A DNA stretch of 7,017 bases, taken from positions 1-7,017 of the forward strand of contig JAUVQD010000070.1 in assembly GCA_030598355.1 (NCBI GenBank), read 5' to 3'. Made by a program: the position numbers and the translations under genes. Below, piece after piece: positions 1 through 7,017 of the stretch (positions are counted from its first letter, which is position 1; the number at the start of each line of letters is the position of its first letter). This DNA comes from Actinomycetes bacterium. Its GTDB lineage: Bacteria > Actinomycetota > Aquicultoria > CAJVYJ01 > JAUVQD01. Below the pieces are notes generated by a model. It worked only from the letters and a program-made list of their open reading frames with translations. It had not been told where the DNA came from and did no database searches.

Positions 1-39
1 AGAAGATACCCAAAAGCCTCTGACGCTGATCAATTACAA

Positions 40-966
40 CTAGATTTTGGCACCGCAAGAGCGACAGAACTTACTATTTTTTGCGATCGTCGAGCCGCAT
101 TCCGAGCAAAAATTCTTTTTGCCGGAAACACTTCCGCTCTTTTTCTTTTTGCCACCGCTCTTGCGCGAGCCAGAAGCTGCTTTAGGGCCGGTTTTCACGG
201 GGGCGGCAGATTTGAAGCGCCATACGGTTATGATGACCCCGCCTATTATTAGCGCTGCGACAAGAATCAGAATTGCTGCCGAAGATGTTCCTCCGTCGGC
301 AGGAGCTGCGCCCGGTCCGCTTTCCTTCGACGGTCTGGCGTCCGGCTTATCGTAAGAGACATCAAACGAAAACTCTTGGTCAACTTCGATATCGGGAAAA
401 GAATACAGGTGAGTCTCAAAGCCATCCTGTTTCTTCGTTTGCTGCGCTGTTGGCGCTAGCTTAAAGTTTTTTGAGCGTAGCGGTTCTTGCACCTCAACTC
501 CGAAAGATTTGACCTTTGACATTGACGTATAGTCAAACTTGAAATCACGTTTTTCGTTTGATTTAACGGTGTTCATATATATCTCGAACTGAAAGTTTTG
601 GTGAATCGTTTCATATGTTAGTTCGTCTTCAGATTCCCCAGGGATTACCTTGTGCGTTTCCCAAGCACGGTCATATTGAAATTGGCCGTTGGAGTCAACA
701 GCTGAGGTCGCCGCGACCCGGACATTTTTTGGAATCTTAAAACGGACAGTTGCTGGAAGTTGAACTGAAGAGTCCAAGCGCCCTTGATACAAAACCAAGA
801 CTGATGGCTGATCGTACTCAGGCCAATAAGAGATGTTCAGAGATTCCAGAGGCGGACCATTCTCGGCAGCCATCGTTGTGGTCAAAAAGACTGTTGGGAC
901 GATCATGGTCATGATCAGCAGCATTTTGATTGCCGTCTTCATTGGGTGAATATTTCTCTCTCGCAT
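40..966 (-). CDS. Membrane-anchored extracytoplasmic protein with C-terminal zinc ribbon, function unknown
   Basis: I do not recognise a named family. The 308-residue product has a signal-peptide-like N-terminus: basic MKTAIK, a hydrophobic run at about residues 15-31, and likely cleavage near TMAA-EN at about residue 34. A beta-rich, aromatic and charged region follows (about 38-206) that could be one or two Ig-like folds and contains the stretch WPEYDQPSVLVLYQG. Next come a Pro/Gly/Ala-rich linker, one membrane segment (about 228-249), a Lys/Gly/Ser-rich tail and a final zinc ribbon with C287-x2-C290 and C301-x2-C304. The predicted topology is sensor-like: bulk outside, zinc ribbon in the cytoplasm. 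The ATG at 966-964 directly abuts the TAA of the upstream LarC-like gene, and GAGAG lies about 6 nt before it. A second in-frame ATG (residue 9, at 942-940) would give a more typical signal peptide, so the start is uncertain. The stop is TAG. Existence as a gene is well supported; function is not. Confidence 0.85.
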   Translation of the reverse strand: MRERNIHPMKTAIKMLLIMTMIVPTVFLTTTMAAENGPPLESLNISYWPEYDQPSVLVLYQGRLDSSVQLPATVRFKIPKNVRVAATSAVDSNGQFQYDRAWETHKVIPGESEDELTYETIHQNFQFEIYMNTVKSNEKRDFKFDYTSMSKVKSFGVEVQEPLRSKNFKLAPTAQQTKKQDGFETHLYSFPDIEVDQEFSFDVSYDKPDARPSKESGPGAAPADGGTSSAAILILVAALIIGGVIITVWRFKSAAPVKTGPKAASGSRKSGGKKKKSGSVSGKKNFCSECGSTIAKNSKFCRSCGAKI

Positions 967-1956
967 TTATTTCTCTCGAGAACGTCTCGATTGACGATTT
1001 ATCATAACATCATTTGCGCTTGTCTTAGCAAACAGGGCCTCGATCAGAGATTCTTCTTTTTCAACAGGTCCGACCAGATTTAGCTCTTGCTTTTCTTTCT
1101 TTTCTGTTGAGTTGATCAGTAGCAACCACACATCTGTCGCGCCCTCTGCACGCAGCTCGTCCATGATTTTGGTCATTCTTTTTTGATCGGCCTTTTCAAC
1201 TTGGGCCGAAATATGAGTAACCAACATAGTTTCTCCGACGCTTGTTAGCTCACCCGTTATCAAGCGTAAGACATTTGGGATATCTAGTTCGGCACGTCCG
1301 GCCCCGTAACCGATCTGATCGGTTGTCATTTTCGGCATGTTGCCAAAGACATGAGAGAAAGAACGCGCGATGGCCGCGCCGGTTGGCGTCACGAGCTCGG
1401 CTTGGATGTTGCAAGTATATATGGGAGCGCCAGCGAGAATTTCGAGCGTCACGGGAGACGGTAGGGGCAGCATTCCGTGATCTGTACGGACCATCCCTAT
1501 GCCCATGGGAAGCGGGGAGCAGTAGACCCGACTAACTTTAAGAAGGTTGAAACCGATCGCGGTGCCGACGATGTCGACAACTGAGTCGATCGCTCCGACT
1601 TCATGAAAGTGAACTGCCTCGACACTTTTGCGGTTAATCTTAGCTTTTGCCTCGGCTAGAGATTGAAAGACAGCTAAGCTTTTTTTCTTGACGCTTGGGT
1701 CCAGGCTGCTGTCTTCGATAATTTGCCGAATATTGCCGAACGTGCGCACGAGCCCTTTGTCAACTGTTTTGACCGATATTTTAGTTGCGCTGAGGCCTCC
1801 GCGGGTTACTTCTTTGGCCGCCATGGCATAGTCGGTCAACGGTAGTTTTTCCAACTCTGATCGGAGCGTGTCAAAGTCGACGCCTATATCAAGTAGAGCT
1901 CCTAGAACTTTAGCCCCGCTGATTCCCGAGAAACAATCAAAATACGCAATTTTCAT
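967..1956 (-). CDS. larC: LarC-like protein (DUF111; nickel-pincer cofactor chelatase homologue), C-terminally shortened
   Basis: LarC inserts nickel into pyridinium-3,5-bisthiocarboxylate mononucleotide, using CTP, to finish the cofactor of lactate racemase and related enzymes. The N-terminal domain is clearly this family: MKIAYFDCFSGISG at residues 1-14, HFHEVGAIDSVVDIVG at 116-131, CSPLPMGIG at 146-154, ELVTPTGAA at 187-195, IGYGAG at 215-220 and NVLRLITGE at 228-236. Three things are odd. The usual SGDM after the first motif is SGAK (13-16). The C-terminal domain has lost the family's NIDDM-like motif (here THISAQVEKA, 247-256) and the MKKGRPG-like motif (here STEKKEKQE, 283-291). The product is 329 residues where LarC is usually about 390-420, ending where the last third of the C-terminal domain should continue. 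No His-rich metal-binding stretch is seen. The ATG start is fixed by homology although its Shine-Dalgarno is weak (AAGG about 14 nt upstream). Family membership is firm; nickel-insertion activity is doubtful. Confidence 0.85.
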   Translation of the reverse strand: MKIAYFDCFSGISGAKVLGALLDIGVDFDTLRSELEKLPLTDYAMAAKEVTRGGLSATKISVKTVDKGLVRTFGNIRQIIEDSSLDPSVKKKSLAVFQSLAEAKAKINRKSVEAVHFHEVGAIDSVVDIVGTAIGFNLLKVSRVYCSPLPMGIGMVRTDHGMLPLPSPVTLEILAGAPIYTCNIQAELVTPTGAAIARSFSHVFGNMPKMTTDQIGYGAGRAELDIPNVLRLITGELTSVGETMLVTHISAQVEKADQKRMTKIMDELRAEGATDVWLLLINSTEKKEKQELNLVGPVEKEESLIEALFAKTSANDVMINRQSRRSREK

Positions 1957-1968
1957 AAATCAACACAC

Positions 1969-1997
1969 TGCCTTAAACGCTTGTTTTTATGTATAAT
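1969..1997 (+). promoter_or_regulatory. Candidate promoter for the DUF4446-pheA-serS operon
   Basis: A perfect TATAAT -10 hexamer lies at 1992-1997, with TG two bases before it (TGTATAAT rather than an exact extended -10). A poor -35 (TGCCTT, 1969-1974) sits 17 bp upstream. Initiation near 2004 would leave a leader of about 22 nt carrying the Shine-Dalgarno. The exact -10 and its position just ahead of the operon are the main support. Confidence 0.5.
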
Positions 1998-2024
1998 CAT
2001 AACCTATTCGAGGGGGAATGTAAG
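1990..2024 (-). promoter_or_regulatory. Candidate promoter for the LarC-like/zinc-ribbon unit
   Basis: Read on the minus strand, CTTACA (plus 2024-2019) and TATGAT (plus 2001-1996) are 17 bp apart, matching the housekeeping consensus at 4/6 and 5/6. Transcription would begin near 1989 and give a leader of about 33 nt before the ATG at 1956. The -35 box would lie over the Shine-Dalgarno/start region of the divergent DUF4446 gene. This is visual consensus matching only. Confidence 0.35.
2009..2015 (+). promoter_or_regulatory. Ribosome binding site deciding the DUF4446 start
   Basis: CGAGGGGG precedes the ATG at 2026 by about 10 nt. An extra AAGG sits immediately before that ATG. This favours 2026 over the upstream in-frame TTG at 1981, which lies inside the promoter region and would add 15 residues with no family resemblance. 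Confidence 0.5.
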
Positions 2025-2025
2025 G

Positions 2026-2520
2026 ATGCCGACCATCTCAACGACAAACTGGCTTTTAGGGGTGCTGGCCGGGCTAGTCTTGCTTCTTATCATTTGGGTG
2101 ACCTTTTTGAGCGCGGCCTTGCGCAACCAGGGCCGAGGCAAGAAAAAGGTCCTTGAAGCTGTGAAGGCGGATAAGGATATTTTGGTTGTTATCAACAACC
2201 TACTGGCGGAAGTTGATCAAATTAACGAAAAACAAAATCGTGTAACCACGACAACCAATGAGCATCAGGAGATTTTGTCGACTGCCATAAGGCACGTTGG
2301 CGTTATTCGATATGATGCCTTTTCGGAAGTGGGCGGTTCTTTAAGTTTTTCGACTGCTCTGTTGGACGACAATGGCGACGGTCTTGTCCTTTCAGCCATT
2401 ACCGGCCGAAGTGAGAGTCGAGTGTACGCGAAACCTGTTTCCGAGAAAGAGTCAACTCATAATCTTTCAAAAGAAGAGCAAATGGCAATCACACAGGCTT
2501 TAAGGGGAGTGAAATCATGA
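2026..2520 (+). CDS. DUF4446 family membrane protein
   Basis: This is a 164-residue protein with one N-terminal membrane segment (about residues 9-31), a basic stretch (RNQGRGKKK, 33-41), a helical and probably coiled-coil region (about 41-90), and a conserved C-terminal core. The core reads VGVIRYDAFSEVGG (91-104), SFSTALLDDNGDG (107-119), then ITGRSESRVYAKP (125-137), and is the signature of DUF4446, a family of unknown function common in Gram-positive-type bacteria. The likely topology is a short N-terminus, a membrane anchor and a cytoplasmic core. It is the first gene of a tight operon: its TGA overlaps the ATG of pheA (ATGA, 2517-2520), so the two are probably translationally coupled. 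The family call is fairly confident. Nothing in the sequence shows a biochemical role, and operon position alone does not link it to phenylalanine synthesis. Confidence 0.85.
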   Translation: MPTISTTNWLLGVLAGLVLLLIIWVTFLSAALRNQGRGKKKVLEAVKADKDILVVINNLLAEVDQINEKQNRVTTTTNEHQEILSTAIRHVGVIRYDAFSEVGGSLSFSTALLDDNGDGLVLSAITGRSESRVYAKPVSEKESTHNLSKEEQMAITQALRGVKS

Positions 2521-3362
2521 GTCGAAAGATCGGTTTTCTTGGTCCCCCGGGCACATTTACTGAAGAAGCGCTTCGAACCACTGATGTTGAAGGCGCGAAG
2601 CTGGTGCCGTTCCCTTCCATCCAGGAAGTAATTGCAGCCGTTGAGAGACGAGATGTAAATAAAGGGATCGTCGCTATTGAGAACTCAATCGAGGGGTCGG
2701 TCAACACAACTTTGGATATGTTGGCTTTTGAAGCCAACTTATTGATCGCCACAGAAATAGTCAACTCGGTGTCACATAATCTGATCGGTGTACGCGGAGC
2801 AAAAAAAGACAAGGCACAGACAATTATCTCGCATCCACAGGCGACCGCTCAATGCCGGGGCTATCTTATGCGCGAGACCCCGGGCGCGACGATAGAAGCT
2901 GCCAATAGTACAGCCGAGGCTGTCAGGATAGTTGCTGAGCGTGGAGACAAAGAGACAATAGCGATCGGGACGTCTTTGGCTGCTAAAATATATGGTCTCA
3001 GTATTCTGCAGAAGAAGATTCAAGATTTCGCCGACAATCAAACGAGATTTGTCATTGTTGGTCGGGAAATGTCAAAGAGAACCGGCCGGGACAAGACATC
3101 AATCGTCTGTTTTATCCAAAAAGACCGGCCCGGAAGCCTCCTTCAGATTTTGCAGGAGTTTGCGTATAGATCAATAAACCTGACAAAAATCCAATCGCGC
3201 CCGACCAGAAAGGCTCTGGGGGACTATTGTTTCTTTCTTGATATGGAGGGTCACGTTGAAGACGAGAATATCGCGGACGCTCTAAAATGCTTGCGTTGTA
3301 AGATACGTCAGGTAAAAGTGCTTGGCTCTTATCCCCGCGCCCGGAAAACAAGATCCAGGTGA
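2517..3362 (+). CDS. pheA: Prephenate dehydratase with C-terminal ACT domain
   Basis: It converts prephenate to phenylpyruvate, the committed step to phenylalanine, in the cytosol. The 281-residue length is normal for the monofunctional enzyme with no fused chorismate mutase. The catalytic domain (about residues 4-180) shows IGFLGPPGTFTEEAL (5-19), AIENSIEGSVNTTLDML (53-69), SHPQA (105-109) and the catalytic DNQTRFVIVG (173-182), including the TRF triplet at 176-178. The ACT domain (about 193-275) should bind phenylalanine for feedback control. Its two signature spots deviate from the textbook forms: GSLL (206-209) in place of GALV, and QSRP (226-229) in place of ESRP. A good Shine-Dalgarno, AAGGGGAG (2502-2509), lies inside the end of the DUF4446 gene, 7 nt before the ATG. 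The gene ends 6 nt before serS. Identification is firm. Confidence 0.97.
   Translation: MSRKIGFLGPPGTFTEEALRTTDVEGAKLVPFPSIQEVIAAVERRDVNKGIVAIENSIEGSVNTTLDMLAFEANLLIATEIVNSVSHNLIGVRGAKKDKAQTIISHPQATAQCRGYLMRETPGATIEAANSTAEAVRIVAERGDKETIAIGTSLAAKIYGLSILQKKIQDFADNQTRFVIVGREMSKRTGRDKTSIVCFIQKDRPGSLLQILQEFAYRSINLTKIQSRPTRKALGDYCFFLDMEGHVEDENIADALKCLRCKIRQVKVLGSYPRARKTRSR
3357..3362 (+). promoter_or_regulatory. Ribosome binding site for serS, overlapping the pheA stop
   Basis: AGGTGA lies 6 nt before the GTG at 3369 and contains the TGA stop of pheA. It supports GTG as the serS start and suggests that ribosomes ending pheA can restart on serS. Confidence 0.6.
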
Positions 3363-4679
<1,317 letters not shown>

Positions 4680-4777
4680 AATAAGAAAGACCACTTTAGC
4701 GTTCTCGAGCTTTTACCGATAGATTAATTAAGACTTTTATAGCTAATAAGTGATTTTAAGGCCTTAGGCGGTATTTT
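4680..4777. other. Intergenic gap between serS and the GGDEF gene
   Basis: This 98-nt AT-rich gap contains three short palindromes: CTCGAG (4705-4710), TTAATTAA (4724-4731) and AAGGCCTT (4758-4765). I see no stem followed by a T-run that would serve as an intrinsic terminator, no tRNA fold and no strong promoter. The downstream gene may be read through from serS or use a weak promoter here. Confidence 0.5.
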
Positions 4778-6322
4778 TTGGGATGGTTTAAAAGAAGTCT
4801 TGACCAGCAGATACGGTTATTCTATTTACCGATAAGCGTTGGCATACTCATAGCCTTTGCGCTGGCCTCGAATTTATCCAGTAGTCGGAAGATCGGCCTG
4901 GTGTTGGTCTTATTGATGGCGGCGTCAGTCCATTGGGATTTGCGCGATGGTGGCGTTGTATCTCGCTGGCTTTATACACGAGGCACCAGCTTCGAGGTAC
5001 GCAACTATATCACCGTTAGTATTGCATTTGCACTGGTAACGCTTTTACTAGCAGCAGGCAATGCTTTTTATACACCCCTGATCATGCTCTACTATATCCC
5101 CATCGTTCTTAGCGCTTTGCGTGGCGGACACCGAATGTCCCTATTTTTCGTTGGTATTTTAGGCGCGTCTATGCTTGCCTACTTCCAAATAGGTTTTCAG
5201 TTGTATGGCTATGCTTATAGCGAAGGAAGTCTCTATCTGCTGCTCTTTCTGGCGCTTTCATTAGCTTCGGGTTTAATCGCAGACAGGCTACGCCGTGCCG
5301 CGGTAGACTTGAGCGCATTATATGAAACCGGAAGAGCCTTGAGTTCGACGCTTAATGTATCAGAGATATACGCTTTGATTTTGAATATTGTCACAATTGA
5401 TTTGGCGCCTGACGTGTCGGCTCTTTTCATGATGGACAGTCAAGATACTCTATGTTTGCAGGCTCACAGGGGCTTAGATCAGCTAGATGATGAGGAACTT
5501 AAAATAAAGTCGGGTCGGGGGATCATCGGCAAGGTGGCGGCAGACAAAACGCCAATATCGATTTCCGAAGCGAACCGGAAATGGCACTTGGATTTTGTTA
5601 CCGGTATAAGCTCGGTCATGGCGGTGCCGATAGTTGTCGGCGAAAAGTTACTTGGTGTGCTGATGGTGGGCAAAAGAGCTCCTTACGCATATGGTTATGA
5701 GAACCTGAGGTTCCTCGAGGCGCTTGGTAGTCAAGCAGCCATATCTATTCAAAACGCATGGCTTTATCGTCGAACGAAAGAATGGGCCTCAAAAGACGCT
5801 CTAACAGGAATATATAATTTTCGCTATTTCAGCGAGAGACTTGATAGCGAGTGGAGTCGATCACTCCGCTATGAAAAGCCTCTGTCACTAATAATGATAG
5901 ACCTTGACCTGTTTAAGAAAGTTAATGATAGCTACGGCCATCTTTGCGGAGATGAGGTTTTGCGAGAGGTGGCCACCCTGCTTAAATCCCACACACGGGA
6001 GACCGATATCACCGCCCGCTATGGGGGTGAGGAGTTCGGAATTATTTTGCCTGAAACTCACTATCAAGACGCCTATAAAGTTGGAGAGAAATTGCGTCAA
6101 GCTGTATGTGACGCGACCTTCAAAGGTGGCACCGATAGTCAAAACATTAAACTGACAATCAGCTTGGGAGTTTCGAATTACCCTAGCACCACCAATACCA
6201 AATCAGACCTTATCTACCAAGCGGATCAAGCCCTTTATGCGGCAAAAACAAAGCGCAACGCCTTAGCTGGTCCTCTTGATGCCAGCGAAAAACTTGATTT
6301 AAACATCTCAGAACTTAATTAA
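4778..6322 (+). CDS. Membrane-bound GAF-GGDEF diguanylate cyclase
   Basis: It probably makes the second messenger c-di-GMP from two GTP at the inner face of the membrane. The N-terminal 170 residues hold about six hydrophobic segments (about 14-30, 38-51, 78-93, 97-113, 120-138, 151-167). A GAF domain (about 185-328) comes next, then a GGDEF domain (about 335-495). Catalytic features look intact: KDALTGIYNFRYF (339-351), DLDLFKKVND (375-384) with the metal-binding Asp375, YGH (386-388), and the signature GGEEF (416-420). An RETD motif at 407-410, exactly five residues before GGEEF, matches the inhibitory I-site RxxD, so product inhibition is likely. No EAL or HD-GYP domain is attached. The start is TTG at 4778, with a weak GGCGG (4767-4771) before it. 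An in-frame stop at 4757-4759 leaves no earlier start, and the next in-frame ATG is well inside the membrane region. The signal sensed is unknown. Confidence 0.93.
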   Translation: MGWFKRSLDQQIRLFYLPISVGILIAFALASNLSSSRKIGLVLVLLMAASVHWDLRDGGVVSRWLYTRGTSFEVRNYITVSIAFALVTLLLAAGNAFYTPLIMLYYIPIVLSALRGGHRMSLFFVGILGASMLAYFQIGFQLYGYAYSEGSLYLLLFLALSLASGLIADRLRRAAVDLSALYETGRALSSTLNVSEIYALILNIVTIDLAPDVSALFMMDSQDTLCLQAHRGLDQLDDEELKIKSGRGIIGKVAADKTPISISEANRKWHLDFVTGISSVMAVPIVVGEKLLGVLMVGKRAPYAYGYENLRFLEALGSQAAISIQNAWLYRRTKEWASKDALTGIYNFRYFSERLDSEWSRSLRYEKPLSLIMIDLDLFKKVNDSYGHLCGDEVLREVATLLKSHTRETDITARYGGEEFGIILPETHYQDAYKVGEKLRQAVCDATFKGGTDSQNIKLTISLGVSNYPSTTNTKSDLIYQADQALYAAKTKRNALAGPLDASEKLDLNISELN

Positions 6323-6350
6323 CGGCGATTCTTTACAAAAAATCCAAAGG

Positions 6351-6388
6351 ACCCAAAGCTCATTGCTTTAGCGCGCGCCATTTTGGGT
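6351..6388 (+). other. Inverted repeat with a nested alternative hairpin after the GGDEF gene
   Basis: ACCCAAA (6351-6357) pairs with TTTGGGT (6382-6388) around a 24-nt loop. A shorter hairpin, AAAGC-TCATT-GCTTT (6355-6369), would use part of the same left arm, so the two cannot form together. An alternating GCGCGCGC run (6371-6378) lies inside the loop. No T-run follows, so it is not a classical intrinsic terminator, but it sits where the GGDEF transcript should end. Short arms make chance a real possibility. Confidence 0.3.
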
Positions 6389-6412
6389 ATATGAAATTAA
6401 CGAATTATAAAT

Positions 6413-6441
6413 TTGACAATGATCGACTAAGATATTATGAT
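6413..6441 (+). promoter_or_regulatory. dnaK promoter, housekeeping sigma type
   Basis: A perfect TTGACA (6413-6418) is followed at the ideal 17-bp spacing by TATGAT (6436-6441), a 5/6 match to the -10 consensus. An A/T-rich run (6389-6412) directly upstream resembles an UP element. Initiation near 6448 would give a leader of about 27 nt with the Shine-Dalgarno. The stretch contains neither a CIRCE operator (TTAGCACTC-N9-GAGTGCTAA) nor a recognisable HAIR (CTTGAGT-N7-ACTCAAG). Confidence 0.75.
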
Positions 6442-6447
6442 GTCGAC
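6423..6447 (+). promoter_or_regulatory. Possible operator: TCGAC/GTCGA arms around the dnaK -10
   Basis: TCGAC (6423-6427) and GTCGA (6442-6446, part of the palindrome GTCGAC) form 5-bp inverted arms 14 bp apart that bracket the -10 box and reach the expected start point. This is the right place for a repressor, but the arms are short and the pairing may be chance. Confidence 0.2.
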
Positions 6448-6460
6448 AGACTTAGAAAAT

Positions 6461-6466
6461 AAGGAG
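6461..6466 (+). promoter_or_regulatory. dnaK ribosome binding site
   Basis: A consensus AAGGAG lies 8 nt before the ATG at 6475. It is one of the best Shine-Dalgarno sites in the window, fitting a highly expressed chaperone. Confidence 0.75.
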
Positions 6467-6474
6467 TGAGTTGA

Positions 6475-7017
<543 letters not shown>

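Noticed and set aside
6..15. ATACCCAAAA near the left end repeated inverted at 6381-6390
   Set aside because: Dozens of shared 10-mers are expected by chance in 7 kb, and the surrounding sequence does not match, so it is not an element boundary.
47..464. Plus-strand open frames opposite the zinc-ribbon gene
   Set aside because: The minus-strand product has a coherent signal peptide, membrane segment and zinc ribbon. The plus-strand frames are shadows.
940..1010. Frameshift hiding the missing C-terminus of the LarC-like protein (as in the LarC1/LarC2 frameshift known in Lactiplantibacillus)
   Set aside because: Reading past the stop in a second frame gives a short unrelated peptide that soon terminates. 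The following sequence is used by the next gene, and no LarC2-like continuation was seen.
1981..2025. Upstream TTG start adding 15 residues to the DUF4446 protein
   Set aside because: It lies over the TATAAT box, has no ribosome binding site and adds residues unlike the family. The ATG at 2026 has a good one.
4680..4777. Intrinsic terminator or tRNA-Ser gene after serS
   Set aside because: Only short restriction-type palindromes are present. No GC stem with a T-run and no cloverleaf could be drawn.

Overview
The window is an ordinary chromosomal stretch of a bacterium with a mid GC content (close to half, judged by eye). The only real phylogenetic hint comes from the partial DnaK at the right edge. 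It lacks the roughly 25-residue insertion in the first quarter of the protein that Gram-negative DnaKs carry, and it reads most like DnaK of Gram-positive (monoderm) lineages. With DUF4446, frequent GTG/TTG starts and strong Shine-Dalgarno sites, this suggests a deep-branching Actinomycetota or a Firmicutes-like organism. That placement is inference and a marker-gene tree would be needed to settle it. No phage, transposon, CRISPR, tRNA or rRNA was found.

Layout. On the minus strand (40-1956) lies a two-gene unit: a LarC-like protein (DUF111 family, nickel-pincer cofactor chelatase homologue), followed with zero spacing (TAA then ATG) by a secreted or membrane-anchored protein with a cytoplasmic C-terminal zinc ribbon. 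A 69-bp divergent intergenic region (1957-2025) holds candidate promoters for both directions with overlapping -10 boxes. On the plus strand follow a DUF4446 membrane protein, prephenate dehydratase (pheA) and seryl-tRNA synthetase (serS), packed as one operon (ATGA overlap, then a 6-nt gap). After a 98-nt gap comes a membrane GAF-GGDEF diguanylate cyclase with a TTG start. After a 152-nt gap with a convincing housekeeping-type promoter comes dnaK, which runs off the right edge.

How the parts fit. pheA and serS are amino-acid and translation housekeeping genes, and DUF4446 is their promoter-proximal membrane partner of unknown role. The GGDEF protein has intact catalytic and product-inhibition motifs, so it is probably an active c-di-GMP synthase. 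The part least like a textbook is the LarC-like/zinc-ribbon pair. The LarC-like protein keeps the N-terminal domain motifs but has lost the hallmark motifs of the C-terminal, CTP-using nickel-insertion domain and stops early. It is therefore either a decaying larC or a family member with a different job. I see no clear evidence of a wholly new multi-gene system in this window.
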